NCBI RefSeq assembly: GCF_020520425.1
Contig: NC_079487.1
Coordinates: forward strand, 42,415,219 to 42,479,218
Reading direction: 5' to 3'
From: Spinacia oleracea
Taxonomy: Eukaryota > Streptophyta > Magnoliopsida > Caryophyllales > Amaranthaceae
Length of the DNA stretch: 64,000 nt
A program made the translations under genes and the position numbers. Below, one piece after another: positions 20,661 to 33,085 of this stretch. The notes below the pieces were generated by a model. That model saw nothing but the letters and a program-made list of their open reading frames with translations, made no database searches and was not told the DNA's origin. The first letter of the stretch is position 1. Each line of letters begins with the position of its first letter.

Positions 20661-22056
20661 CTATAAAACCCTTCGGCTGTGTCATAAACACAGTCTCTTC
20701 AAGAACACCATTCAAGAAGGCAGTTTTGACATCCATTTGCCATATTTCATAGTCATGAAATGCAGCAATTGCAAGGATTATCTGAATAGACTTAAGCATA
20801 GCGACTGGAGAAAAGGTGTCATCATAGTCAACACCGTGAACTTACATGTAGCCTTTTGCTACTAATCTAGCCTTGTATATGTATACAATTCCATCTTTGT
20901 ATTTCTTCAATTTGAAGACCCATTTGCTTCCGATAGGTGTATACCCATCCGACAAATCAAAAAGATCCCAAACTTGATTTTCAGACATGGAGTCTATCTC
21001 AAATTTCATGGCCTCTAACCATTTTGTGGAGCTTGGGCTCGTCATAGCTTGCTTGTAGGACATAGGTTCATCACTATCTAAGATGAGAACTTCTAAGTTT
21101 TCAGTCAAGAGGACACCTGTCCATCTATCCGGCTGAACCTTAGTTCTATGTGACCTACGAGGGGTAACAACGTCTTGAGGATTTACTACCACTAGCTCTT
21201 CTGAAGGCCTTGAAGGTTCTTCACCTTGAACTGCTTCTAAAGAGTTCTTGGTTCGTTGTTCGTCTCGAATCTCTTCGAGGTCTATTATTCTCCCACTTGT
21301 AAATTTGGAAATGTGATTTCTTTCCAAAAAGACACCGTCACGAGCAACGAATACTTTGTTCTCTGAATTTTTGTAGAAATAATACCCCTTAGTTTCTTTT
21401 AGATACCCAACGAAGAAACATTTGTCAGATTTTGGTGCAAGCTTGTCCGAAATTAATCACTTGACATATGCTTCGCAACCCTAAATCTTTATAAAAGACA
21501 ACTTTGGAAGTTTCCCAGTCCATAATTCGTATGGAGTCTTTTCAACAGCTTTTGACGGAGCACGATTTAGTGTATTGTAAAGGAAGTTCAACTTGACCCA
21601 TCATTGACCTGACCATATCAAGTAAGGTCATGTTTCTCTGTTCCGACACTCCATTTCATTGAGGTGTCCCCGGAGCAGTCAATTCAGTAAGAATACCGCA
21701 TTCTTTTAAATGGTCATCAAACTCGTGGCTAAGATATTCACCTCCCCGATCTGATCTTAGAACTTTGATTATCTTGCCATGTTGATTCTCTACTTCATTT
21801 TGAAATTTTTGGAATTTCTCAAACGATTCAGACTTGTGTTTCATTAAGTAAATATAGTCATATCTACTGAAATCGTCCGTAAACGTTATGAAATAGCTGA
21901 AATTACCTCTAGCTTTAGTACTCATAGGCCCACATACGTCCTTATGTATTAGCCCTAGGAGTTCGCTTGCTCCTTCTCCCACTTTTGAGAAAAGTCGCTT
22001 TGTCATTTTGCCAAGTAAACAAGACTCGCATTAATCAATCTTCTCTAAGTTGAATG
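20661..22056 (-). pseudogene. copia A, piece 3: integrase to start of RT
   Basis: The minus strand begins near 22056 with NLEKID, a stop, then CESCLLGKMTKRLFSKVGEG. The integrase core follows (LGLIHKDVCGPMSTKARG, FITFTDDFSRYDYIYL, VLRSDRGGEYLS; Asp, Asp residues visible). It passes through several stops and frameshifts, then reads EIRDEQRTKN, MTSPSSTKWLEAMKFEID, WVFKLKKYKDGIVYIYKARL, and finally WQMDVKTAFLNGVLEETVFM ending QPKGFID at 20661. It joins the gypsy LTR stub there. It is more degraded than copia B-D, consistent with greater age. Confidence 0.88.
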
Positions 22057-22373
22057 TGAAGGAAATAATGCCCTTGGTCCAAGTATGCATTCAATGTTAA
22101 GTCTAATAAATGCGGTTCAGTATTAATTAACAAGTTAATAATTCAGTGAGATCAAGTGAGCTGAATGCCTAGCTAGAGGCCGCTTCAGTTCAAGTGGAAT
22201 TAATGATATTAATCCACAGCTTACTCTTGACTGAACCCGTAGGGTCACACAAATAGTACGTAAACGGATCAAGTATTTAATGGCATTAAATACTCTATCT
22301 ATGGATATTCGGAATCGACGGATCTTGGTTTCAGTGGGAGCTGAGATCGTCACAAGCAAGAAATGAATACTCA

Positions 22374-22700
22374 GGAAACGATGATATTGCCGGAAACGGA
22401 AATATGGATCGTATCGGAAATATAAATATTATCCAAGTCGTAGATGTTGCCGGAAACGGAAACATGGTACGTATCGGAAAATATTATCGGAAATGGAAAT
22501 ATTGCCGGAATCGGAAATATTGCCGGAAACGGAAATATTGTCAGAATCGGAAATATTATCGGAATCGGAAAATAATTCCGGAAACGGAAATATTAAATAT
22601 TTGTTCGAAACGGAAATTAATTCCGGAATCGGAAATATGAAATATTGTTCGTATCGGAAATGAATTCCAGATTCAGGAATTTAATCGGAAGCGTATCGTA
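22374..22700 (+). repeat. CCGGAA/GGAAATATT array in copia U3
   Basis: Units such as CCGGAAACGGAAATATTG and CGGAATCGGAAATATTG recur about twenty times. The same array appears in every copy of this LTR (for example 32095-32415, 37480-37790 and 51470-51790). It lies upstream of the TATA box and could bind a factor, but no factor is shown. Confidence 0.85.
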
Positions 22701-23077
22701 CGAATTAGCATCGGACGAGGCCCGCTAGACGAAGGCCCAGCACGAAGCCAGGCCATCGCCCAGCGAGCCAACACGCACCATCGCACGCCAAGCCTCGACC
22801 AGGCCCAGCACAAGGCTAGGCCCAGCCAAGGCCTGGGGCGCACGCGCGAGAGCACAGCAGCAGTGGGCCGAGCGTTGTGCGCCTAGCGTGGGCCGCAAGG
22901 CTTGCGCAGGTGTACGGTGCTCGTGCAATGCTTGTGCGGGAATCCTAAAGCAATCGGGATTCGAAATATGATTAAATCCTAAAATTATTAGATAATGATT
23001 ATTTAATAGAGTCCTAGCAGGATTCTAATTAAACTAATTAATATCCTAATAGGATTATAATTCCTTTTCCATACCTC

Positions 23078-23085
23078 TATAAATA
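23078..23085 (+). promoter_or_regulatory. TATA box, copia B 5' LTR
   Basis: TATAAATA in the context CCTCTATAAATAAGTGCC. Equivalent boxes are present in the other LTRs (for example 38209-38216 in copia C). Confidence 0.65.
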
Positions 23086-23440
23086 AGTGCCTAGGGTCAT
23101 AATTTATAGATACTATTGAAGTATTCAAAGGGTAAGTTTTTGAAAGAAAAATCAGCCATACACTTGCAAACACAATAGCCGAAATTCCTAGTAACCTTAA
23201 GGGCGATTCTAGTTGGTCTAACTTGAGGCGGATCCGGACGTACTGTGGACTATCTACGGAGGGACGACATTTGGAGTCCTAAAGACTTGTTCTTGTTCGG
23301 TTCGGGCGCAGCTAGGGAGGGCACGCTACAAAGTGTATGCTCCTAAATTATGCTAAATGATTATGTGTAAATAATATGTTTCCTAGCTTTAAGGTTTTCC
23401 GCATGATTTATGTTTTGTCATATGTATCATAACCTAACAG

Positions 23441-23454
23441 TGGTATCACGAGCC
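23441..23454 (+). promoter_or_regulatory. copia primer binding site (initiator tRNA-Met type)
   Basis: TGGTATCACGAGCC begins one base after the LTR. The first eight bases match the usual TGGTATCAGAGC site for initiator tRNA-Met, with one extra C before GAGC. The same site follows the LTRs ending at 24665, 38580 and 52554. Confidence 0.75.
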
Positions 23455-23685
23455 TCTTATTATTTTCATAATCTAAATTGCATAAACATGGTTAAATATT
23501 ACAAATTTGCAAGAATTAAAAAGGGTGATTAATTTTCGTAATTGTTAATTAATTGCAAATTGCGTTTATTTAATTATATGTATGTAGTTTTTCGGCAGTT
23601 TCTTCGTTACTCATCCAAATCGAGTGATTTTTATGTCAATTCCGCATGTAAAAGGCATTCTAAAATTTTGACAAAATTACTATTA

Positions 23686-24665
23686 TCGGAAAATATTATC
23701 GGAAATGGAAATATTGCCGGAATCGGAAATATTGCCGGAAACGGAAATATTGTCAGAATCGGAAATATTATCGGAATCGGAAAATAATTCCGGAAAAGGA
23801 AATATTAAATATTTGTTCGAAACGGAAATTAATTCCGGAATCGGAAATATTAAATATTGTTCGTATCGGAAATGAATTCCGGAATCGGGAAATTAATCGG
23901 AAGCGTATCGTACGAATTAGCATCGGACGAGGCCTGCCAGACGAAGGCCCAGCACGAAGCCGGGCCATCGACCAGCAAGCCAGCGCGCCACAACGCACCA
24001 GCCAAGGCTGCGCCAGGCCCACCACAAGGCAGGCCCAGCGCGCGCCAACGCTGCAGCAGCGTGTGGGCCTCGTGGCAATGGGCTGCGAGCTCGAGGCTGC
24101 GCGCGCGCGCATGGCACCCCTCGTGGGCTGCTGTGCGTGCGTGTGTGTGTTTGTGTGCTATACGAATCCTAAAGCTATCAGGTTTCGACATATGATTAAA
24201 TTCCTAAACCTAAACGGATGAATTAATTAAATAAGAATTCTATTAGGATTCTAGTTTAATTAATTCGTACCCTAATAGGATTACAATTCCCTTTCCACAC
24301 CTCTATAAATAAAGGCCTAGGGTCATTATTTTATATAGAGTATTCAAGTATTCAAAGTGATTTTGAGAGCAAAAATTCAGTCATATAATTGCCTACATTA
24401 GCCGAAAATTCTAAGTACCTTAAGGGCGATCCTAGTTGGTCAAGCTTAAGGCGGATCCGGACGTGCTGTGGACTATCTACGGAGGGACGACACTTGGAGT
24501 CCTAAAGACTTGTTCTTGTTCGGTTCGGGCGCAGCTAGGGAAGGCACGCAACAAAGTGTATGCATCTAAACTATGCTAAATGATTATGTGTAAATAATAT
24601 GCTTTCCTGGTTTTATGGTTTTTTCCGCATGATTTATGAATTGTCATATGTATCATAACCTAACA
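23686..24665 (+). repeat. second, 5'-truncated LTR inside copia B
   Basis: After only about 245 bp of leader, LTR sequence resumes at ATCGGAAAATATTATCGG (equivalent to about 22473 in the 5' LTR). It runs to AACCTAACA at 24665, and the primer site and leader follow again. The unit is thus LTR, leader start, partial LTR, leader. The two LTR copies differ noticeably in their GC-rich parts, so this is not a simple recent copy of the first. Confidence 0.88.
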
Positions 24666-26985
24666 GTGGTATCACGAGCCTCTTATTATTTTCATAATCT
24701 AAATTGCATGAACATGGTTAAATTTTACAATTTTGCAAAGAATTAAAGGGGTGATTAATTTTCGTAATTAATTGCAAATTGCGTTTATTTAATTATATGT
24801 ACGCAGTTTTTTGGCAGTTTCTTCGTTACTCATCCAAATGGAGTGATTTTTGTGTCAATTCCGCATGTAAAAGGCATTCTAAAATTTTGACAAAAAAAAA
24901 TATTTTTCGGCCGAACCCTGAATTCTCAAATTCGAAGCCTAACTATGACTTTTCGGAGGTTTTATTTTTTCGAACGCAAAATTTTGTAAATTTAAGATGT
25001 TAAATTAAATATTTGCGATTCTTGTTGTTAAATATTTGCTCATATAACTTGCACGCAAAAAGTAATGGACGCTACGTGTTACCCTTAAGGGGTGTTGTAT
25101 AGTGCGGGCATGCGACGACAATCAAGGGAGCTCGTCGCCCATGCGGTACGAATGCAATGAGCAAGGCTATGGTGCACAAGCACAAGGCAGCAGCCCTGCA
25201 TTGTGTCGTGTGTTGTGTGCAATGGGCGAGTGGGAAAGGGCGAGAGTAAGGCAGCGAGCAGTCGCGTGCAACGCGCACTGCCTCGCGCAGCGATCGAAGC
25301 CTCGCGTGCGACGAGCGCTACGACTGCATCGAAGCCTCGCGCGCAGCGAGCGCTGGCTCGCGTGCGACGAGCGCTGGCGCGCGCCCAGCGATGGTGAGCA
25401 GCGAGCGTGCTTCGATGATGCCTTGCGATGGTGAGCAGCAGCAGATGCGACGCAGCACATAGGCTGCGCGCACATGGCCAGCGATGGCTGCGTGCGTGTG
25501 GCCTATGGCTGTGCGTTGCATGGTGATGTTGCGTGCCTTGAGTTACGATTAGATCGTTTTAAAATTTTAATTTGAAATTTTCAGTTTACGTAATTTTAAT
25601 TAATTTTAAAATTAATAATTTAAATTATTTTCTTGGATTTTAATTTTGAATATTATAATTATATTAAATTTCATTTATTCTAATTATTTTACCAAAATTA
25701 AAATCATGAATTAATTTAAATACGACTGAAAATAAATTAAATATGTTGATTCAATTATAAATTTATATGAGCTTTAAATTTTAATTAAATTTGTATGTTT
25801 CCGGTTAGACTAGAAATACATTTTTATGTTTAAAATTAGTAAATCATATGAATTTATTGGTTTAAGTGGGAGCCCTTTTAGTCATAAACTCTTGATTAGG
25901 TCTATAAATCCTTAAGGTTAAAACAACTTGATTAGAATTAATAAGGACTGAATAATTTGTAGATTATTGGTGCCCTTGATTAATTGCTGCAAATATTTAT
26001 GTGATGCATAACGTGTTTTACTAACCAGCTATGTGGGCCATTCATGATAATGAATGAGTGAATGGTATATATTGTATATGTACGGTTTTGCAGGTTATGA
26101 AGTTACTAGTATGGCCCAAATAGGATAGAAATATGGTCTGTGTACCATTAATTTGAATGTAATTGGTCTAAAGTAACAAAAAAAAATTTCAATTCAAATA
26201 TGGTCTGCGTACCATCAAATAGTTGTAATTAGTTTAATTATAGCTTGTCTTGTTTGCAGAAAATGGTGCCTCCCACGGAGATTTTCGAGACGGACTTTGA
26301 AGTTGAAGCTTCAAGATGAAGTCGGGCCATACTAGATCACATTTATCTTATGCATGCTTTAAGTTATTTATTGCTTTAAATATGTCTTAATTATGCCTGA
26401 GATTGTGGCTTGATTATGTTGTATGATTAAGGATTTTAGTTCACTTAAAATCTAACCAACATAGTAAGAGCCTTAAGTTCCAAACTTAAAAATTGAGTTA
26501 AAAGGTGCCATGCCAAAATATACACTTGCTTGGATATCCTTTACATCAATCTAGTAATAGTTTTCGCTCAGCGAGGTGTTACTTATTGGTCCTAAAGGGG
26601 CAAGGTACACAAATAATTGTGAGTACATGTTAGTTTTGGTGAAACTCAACGATATAAGTAAGGAGTCCTTTTATGTCGTGGCAAAATCGATAGGTTCACC
26701 TAATAAGTTCTTAGACGTGCCTATCAACCAAGAATAGTTTCTAGACTATTAGCAAAAGGTTTTTTCTTACCTAAGATGTTTTAGGATTGAGTCGACAAAC
26801 TGTGCTTAATTCTTCAATGGATTTTAGGATCTTGGAATCATTTTATTCACACATGCCGGAACACATAACTTGAATAAAATGCTTAATGAACATTGAATTA
26901 TGCATGTATGCTAGAATTTAAGTTTATTAAGAGAAACTGTGAATGGTTATTTATTTGTTTATTCTTTTCAATTGTAGTTTTAATT
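24666..26985 (+). other. copia B long leader
   Basis: This 2.3-kb region between the inner primer site and gag has no supported coding frame. It contains a 37-nt hairpin (25108-25144), a GC-rich island (25100-25550) full of GCGAGCG-like repeats, AT-rich DNA, and two copies of ATGGTCTGYGTACCAT (around 26133 and 26200). The long frames in the GC-rich island arise on several strands at once and are compositional artefacts. Confidence 0.75.
25108..25144 (+). ncRNA. conserved leader hairpin, copia B
   Basis: GCATGCGACGAC and GTCGCCCATGC flank an AAGGGAGCTC loop region, giving a long stem with a small mismatch. In this copy the inner GAGC is changed to AATC, which opens the top of the stem. Equivalent hairpins are at 39372-39408 and 53348-53384. 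Proposed as an RNA element of the retrotransposon transcript (packaging or dimerisation), by inference only. Confidence 0.5.
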
Positions 26986-29900
26986 ATGGCAAACAGCAAT
27001 TCATTCAACATTCGATCAATTCTCGAAAAGGAGAAGTTGAGCGGGAAAAACTTCCTTGACTGGCAAAGGAACTTGCAAATAGTTCTTATGCAGGAAGAAA
27101 AGGAGTATGTCCTGGAAGAGGCGATGCCCGAAGCCGCAGGCGACGGGGTCACTCAGGCAGCCCTCAATCGTTGGATTAACGCTCGCCACCATGAGTGCAG
27201 ATCTGCAGAAAACGTTCATCAACTCAGATGCTTTCACGATCATCATTGAGTTAAAGAACATGTTCCAAGATCTGGCTCGAGTCGAAAGATTCGAGACTCA
27301 TAGGCAAATTCTTGAGACTAAGCTTAAGAAAGGCGAGCCCGTAAGTCCACATGTTCTCAAAATGATTGGACTAATTGAGAATATGAGTCGGCTGGATCAG
27401 CAATTCTCTCAGGAAATGGCTATAGACACCATCCTCTATTCTCTTCATAGCGGGTATGATCAGTTCAAACTGAACTACAGTATGAATAGTCTGGACAAAA
27501 CGCTCACTGAGTTTCATGGTATGCTGAAGACCGCTGAAAAGACGCTCAAAAGTGATAAGCAAGATGTGCTTATGGTGCGTGGGGGCAAGTTCAAGAAATC
27601 TGGAAAGAAGAGGAATGCTAAGAAAGGTGGCAACAAGGTCAGCCAGACTAAGCAACCAGCTGGCGCCAAATCTGAAAAGAGGAAGGTCAGTCAACCCACT
27701 TCTGAATCCGAATGCTTCTACTGCAAGAAGAAGGGGCATTGGAAGAGAGATTGCTTGAAGCTAAAGGAAGATCAGAAGAACGGAACAGTCGTTCCATCTT
27801 CAGGTATTTTCGTTATAGACCGTATACTTGCTAATTCAACTTCTTGGGTATTAGATACAAGTTGTGGCGCACACTTATGTTCCAATCCACAGGGACTAAG
27901 AAGAAGTAGAAAGTTAAGTAAGGGTGAAGTCGACCTACGAGTGGGAAATGGAGCACGGATTGCTGCATTAGCTGTAGGAACTTATTATTTGTCGTTGCCC
28001 TCTGGGCTAGTTTTGAAACTAGAAGAGTGTTTCCATGTTCCAAGCCTTACTAAAAACATTATTTCAGTTTCTTGCTTAGATGCTAAGGGATTTTCCTTTT
28101 TAATAAAAGACAATAGTTGTTCGTTTTATTTTAAAGAGATGTTTTATGGATCTGCTAGATTAGTCAATGGACTTTATTTATTAGATCACGACAAACAAGT
28201 TTATAACATAAATACCAAAAAGGCCAACAAGGATGATTCAGATCTAACCTATCTGGGGCATTGTCGATTAGGCCATATAAACTTGAAACGCTTAGAATGA
28301 CTTCAAAAGGAAGGAATTCTAGAAACATTTGACTCAGAGGATTATGGTAAATGCGAATCATGTTTACTTGGAAAAATGACAAAGAAACCTTTCTCTAAAG
28401 TTGGAGAAAGAGCAACTGAACTATTGGGTTTAATCCATACAGATGTATGTGGACCAATGAGTACAAATGCTAGAGGTGGTTTCAGCTACTTTATCACTTT
28501 CACGGATGACTTCAGTAGATATGGTTATGTCTACCTAATGAAGCATAAGTTTGAATCCTTTGACAAATTCAAGGAATTTCAGAGTGAAGTAGAGAATCAA
28601 TTAGGCAAGAAGATTAAGGCACTGCGGTCTGATAGAGGCGGTGAATATCTGAGCTATGAGTTTGATGACCATCTGAAAGAATGTGGAATTCTGTCAGAAT
28701 TGACTCCTCTTGGAACACCACAATGGAATGGTGTGTCGGAACGGAGGAACAAAACCTTGCTAGACATGGTCAGGTCAATGATGGGTCAGGCCGAACTTCC
28801 AATAGAATTTTGGGGACATGCACTAAATACAGCTGCACTCACTATAAATAGAGCTCCGTCTAAAGCTGTCGAAAAGACTCCATATGAGTTATGGTTTGGA
28901 AAGCCTCCAAATGTGTCTTTTCTTAAGATTTGGGGATGTGAAGTATACGTCAAACGATTAATTTCAGACAAACTTCATCCGAAATCTGACAAATGTATCC
29001 TTGTGGGCTATCCAAAGGAAACAAAGGGGTATTACTTCTACAATACATCTGAGAACAAGGTGTTTGTTGCTCGAGATGGTGTCTTTTTGGAGAAATATCA
29101 CATTTCCAAAATGACAAGTGGGAGAAAAGTAGACCTCGAAGAAATTCGAGTCGAACAACAAACTCTAGAGAATGCTCAAGATGACATTCAGAGATCTTTA
29201 GAAGAATCTGGTGAGAATCATGGTCAATCTAGAAATGTTACCCCGCGTAGATCGCAAAGATATAGATCTCAACCGGAAAGGTACTTAGGTATTTTGACGA
29301 ACGAGAGCTATGACGTTCTATTACTTGAAAGTGATGAACTTGCGACTTACAAACAAGCTATGACGAGCCCTAGCTTCAAGCAATGGCAAGAAGCCATGCA
29401 ATCTGAATTAGACTCCATGTCTGAAAACCAAGTATGGGATTTGGTCGATTTGCCAGATGGCTACCAAGCCATTGGAAGCAAATGGGTTTTCAAACTGAAA
29501 AAGGACAAGGATGGGAAACTTGATGTTTTCAAAGCTAGATTGATTGCAAAAGGTTACAGGCAAGTCCACGGTGTGGATTACGATGAAACCTTTTCACCAA
29601 TTGCAATGCTAAAGTCTATTCGGATAATGTTAGCAATCGCTGCATATTACGATTACGAAATATGGCAGATGGATGTCAAAACCGCTTTCTTAAACGACGT
29701 TTTAACAGAAACTGTGTTCATGACAGAACCTGAAGGTTTTGAGGATCCAAAGAATGCTAAAAAGGTATGCAAGCTAAAGAAATCAATCTACGGATTGAAG
29801 CAGGCATCAAGGAGCTGGAATATACGTTTTGATGAAGCAGTCAGTGACTTTGGTTTCATCAAGAACGCAGACGAATCTTGTGTATACAAGAGGGTCAGTG

Positions 29901-30916
29901 GGAGAAAAATTGATTTTCTAGTATTATATGTCGACGACATATTACTTATCGGAAATGACATTCCTATGTTGAACTCTGTCAAGATTTGGCTTGGGAAATG
30001 TTTTTCGATGAAGGATCTAGGAGAAGCACAGTACATATTGGGCATCAAGATTTACAGAGATAGATCTAAAAGGATGATTGGACTTAGTCAAAGCACTTAT
30101 ATCAATAAGGTGCTTGATAGGTTCAAGATGGCAGACTCCAAGCGAGGCTACCTACCCGTGTCTCATAGAATGACTCTAAGCAAGACTCAGTGCCCAAAAA
30201 CACTTGATGAGCGTAGACGAATGAATGGGATTCCATATGCATCATTGATTGGTTCAATAATGTATGCTATGATATGTACACGCCCGGATGTTGCGTACGC
30301 ACTCAGTGCTACGAGCAGATACCAGTCATACCCAGGAGAGGCACATTAGACTGCTGCCAAGAATATTCTGAAGTACCTGAAAAGGCACAAAGATGACTTC
30401 CTGGTCTATGGTGGAGATGAGGAATTAATTGTTAAAGGCTATACGGACGCAAGTTTCCAAACCGACAAAGATGATTTCAGATCACAGTCTGGGTTTGTCT
30501 TCTGCCTCAACGGAGGAGCAGTAAGCTGGAAAAGTGCTAAGCAAAGCACAATTGCGGATTCTACAACTGAAGCGGAGTACATTGCTGCACATGAAGCAGC
30601 AAAGGAAGCTATATGGCTAAGGAAGTTCATAGGTGAACTAGGTGTAGTCCCCTCCATTAAAGGACCAATAGCCATGTATTGTGATAATAACGGAGCTATT
30701 GCACAGGCAAAGGAGCCTAGACACCACCAAAGAGTCAAGCATGTACTTCGTAGATTTCACCTTCTACGAGAGTTCGTTGAAAGAAAAGAAGTTGAGATAA
30801 GCAAGATTGGAACTGATGACAACATATCAGATCCATTGACTAAACCTCTGCCGCAGGCGAAGCACAACTCGCACACTGCAGCCATGGGAATCAAGCATAT
30901 TGGAGAATGGCTTTGA
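26986..30916 (+). pseudogene. copia B gag-pol (gag, PR, INT, RT, RNase H)
   Basis: Start MANSNSFNIRSILEKEKL at 26986. Gag has a short deletion near 27180 (about 30 bases, between WIN and the ATMSADLQK motif) that shifts the frame. Then come the zinc knuckle CFYCKKKGHWKRDC (about 27713) and protease with LDTSCG instead of LDTGCG. A TGA at 28298-28300 follows within the LGHINLKR block. Next are integrase (LIHTDVCGPMS, TFTDDFSRYGY, LRSDRGGEY, NGVSERRNKTLLD), RT (WVFKLKKDKDGKLDVFKARL, QMDVKTAFLN, YVDDILLIG) and TAG at 30347-30349 in GEAHW. RNase H follows (GYTDASFQ, TTEAEYIA, CDNNGAI), with a natural stop at 30914-30916. Domain order PR-INT-RT-RH is diagnostic of Ty1/copia. It is inactive as it stands. 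Confidence 0.95.
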
Positions 30917-31780
30917 TGTCCTTATTTAATGTTTTCAAGTTTTAGAGTTTAAATCTTTGTAAAACATTATTGGTTAATCATTCACAATAAATGAATAGAA
31001 TTCATTTTTCCATTTAATTTGTGGTTTATTAAATGATGAGTCCCTTCAATTTGACGATATATTCAAGATAGACTGTCAGGACCAGTCCTGTGACTAAGAA
31101 ATGTCTATCAAGTGAACTTGAATGTCAAAAGTTGAAAATGGTCCATGGTCGGAGTTTTCTATAAAATTGGACGCATAGAAAATGTTAGACGACTAGAATG
31201 CAAGATGACTAGTAGTTCTGTTTCTTGAACTATGTGGATATGGCAATGTCATAATCATTTGCATAGATACTTACTTTGGGAAGACTAGTATCAGACAGAC
31301 ATATGAAACTTTACTGTAAGAGATGAAAATCTGTCATAAGTAAATTTCATTAAAATTATTAGACACTAAATCCTCAATACCTGAGTGATTTGAGATTACT
31401 TGTTTGAGAACTGGTTACTTTGACGTTGACCAACCGTCGCAACGTAAAAGGAGGCTATAAAGGCAACGCTCAGGTGATCACCTATCAAACGAAGTCTAAT
31501 CTCAAGATCACAAGATCGGGATTGTCCTCCCATAAATCGGGATGAGATGCTTAAAAGTTGTACAAGGCCACTCGGAGAGCTACAAACTGTGAAATGCATG
31601 GCCGTGCTCAGATGAATCATAGGCTATGATTATCTGTTTATTTGATCAGTTGAACTCTGAAACCGAGAAACACCTCTGGACATAATAAGGATGACAACTC
31701 TTACCTTATGTTCAAGAGCAAGCATCGAGCGACAAAAGAATTAGGAAATGCACACTTGTCCCTAAGGACAAGTGGGGGAC
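30917..31780 (+). other. copia B 3' untranslated region and polypurine tract
   Basis: This 860-bp non-coding stretch ends in AAGGACAAGTGGGGGAC directly before the 3' LTR at 31781. The AAGTGGGGGAC part is the polypurine tract. No other coding sequence is seen. Confidence 0.8.
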
Positions 31781-33085
31781 TGAAGGAAATAATGCCCTTG
31801 GTCCAAGTATGCATTCAATGTTAAGTCTAATAAATGCGGTTCAGTATTAATTAACAAGTTAATAATTCAGTGAGATCAAGTGAGCTGAATGCCTAGCTAG
31901 AGGCCGCTTCAGTTCAAGTGGAATTAATGATATTAATCCACAGCTTACTCTTGACTGAACCCGTAGGGTCACACAAATAGTACGTAAACGGATCAAGTAT
32001 TTAATGGCATTAAATACTCTATCTATGGATATTCGGAATCAATGGATCTTGGTTTCAGTGGGAGCTGAGATCGTCACAAGCAAGAAATGAATACTCAGGA
32101 AACGATGATATTGCCGGAAACGGAAATATGGATCGTATCGGAAATATAAATATTATCCAAGTCGTAGATGTTGCCGGAAACGGAAACATGGTACGTATCG
32201 GAAAATATTATCGGAAATGGAAATATTGCCGGAATCGGAAATATTGCCGAAAACGGAAATATTGTCAGAATCGGAAATATTATCGGAATCGGAAAATAAT
32301 TCCGGAAACGGAAATATTAAATATTTGTTCGAAACGGAAATTAATTCCGGAATCGGAAATATTAAATATTGTTCGTATCGGAAATGAATTCCGGATTCGG
32401 GAATTTAATCGGAAGCGTATCTTACGAATTAGCATCGGACGAGGCCCGCTAGACGAAGGCCCAGCACGAAGCCAGGCCATCGCCCAGCGAGCCAACACGC
32501 ACCATCGCACGCCAAGCCTCGACCAGGCCCAGCGCAAGGCTAGGCCCAGCCAAGGCCTGGGGTGCGCGCGCGAGAGCACAACAGCAGTGGGCCGAGCGCT
32601 GTGCGCCTAGCGTGGGCCGCAAGGCTTGCGCGGGTGTACGGTGGTCGTGCAATGCTTGTGCGGGAATCCTAAAGCAATCGGGATTCGAAATATGATTAAA
32701 TCCTAAAATAAGTGCCATACCTCTATAAATAAGTGCCTAGGGTCATAATTTATAGATACGATTGAAGTATTCAAAGGGTAAGTTTTTGAAAGAAAAATCA
32801 GCCATACACTTGCAAACATAATAGCCGAAATTCCTAGTAACCTTAAGGGCGATTCTAGTTGGTCTAACTTGAGGCGGATCCGGACTTACTGTGGACTATC
32901 TACGGAGGGACGACATTTGGAGTCCTAAAGACTTGTTCTTGTTCGGTTCGGGCGCAGCTAGGGAGGGCACGCTACAAAGTGTATGCTCCTAAATTATGCT
33001 AAATGATTATGTGTAAATAATATGTTTCCTGGCATTAAGGTTTTCCGCATGATTTATGTTTTGTCATATGTATCATAACCTAACA
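31781..33085 (+). repeat. copia B 3' LTR
   Basis: This LTR of 1305 bp is the same as the 5' copy at 22057, apart from point changes and the loss of about 80 bp before the TATA box (around 32707). It is followed by the duplicated target GAATG. Confidence 0.93.

Larger units (their letters stand above)
22057..23439 (+). repeat. copia B 5' LTR
   Basis: The 1383-bp LTR starts TGAAGGAAATAATG and ends AACCTAACA. U3 contains a dense array of CGGAAATATTGC-like units (about 22374-22700), then a GC-rich part rich in GGCCCAGC motifs (22715-22930). A TATAAATA box lies at 23078-23085. The 3' LTR is the same except for point changes and a deletion of about 80 bp just before its TATA box. Confidence 0.93.
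22057..33085 (+). mobile_element. copia B, full-length Ty1/copia element with extra partial LTR
   Basis: The element is flanked by the 5-bp duplication GAATG (22052-22056 and 33086-33090) and interrupts copia A in the gag-pre-integrase region. The order is 5' LTR, primer site, short leader, a second partial LTR, primer site, long leader, gag-PR-INT-RT-RNase H, purine tract, 3' LTR. The coding region carries one deletion with frameshift and two nonsense changes, so the copy is not autonomous. It is the only family member in the window with both element ends present and a perfect target duplication. Confidence 0.95.

Noticed and set aside
22673-22928. Arg/Ala/Trp-rich frames in the GC-rich part of copia LTRs (also 23768-24195, 32280-32718, 37738-38053, 63017-63335)
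   Set aside because: Overlapping open frames on both strands of a GC-rich, stop-poor LTR segment; compositional artefacts.
25072-25521. Overlapping frames in the GC-rich leader islands (also 39294-39825 and 53260-53834)
   Set aside because: Open on several frames simultaneously, no conservation of peptide among the three copies.
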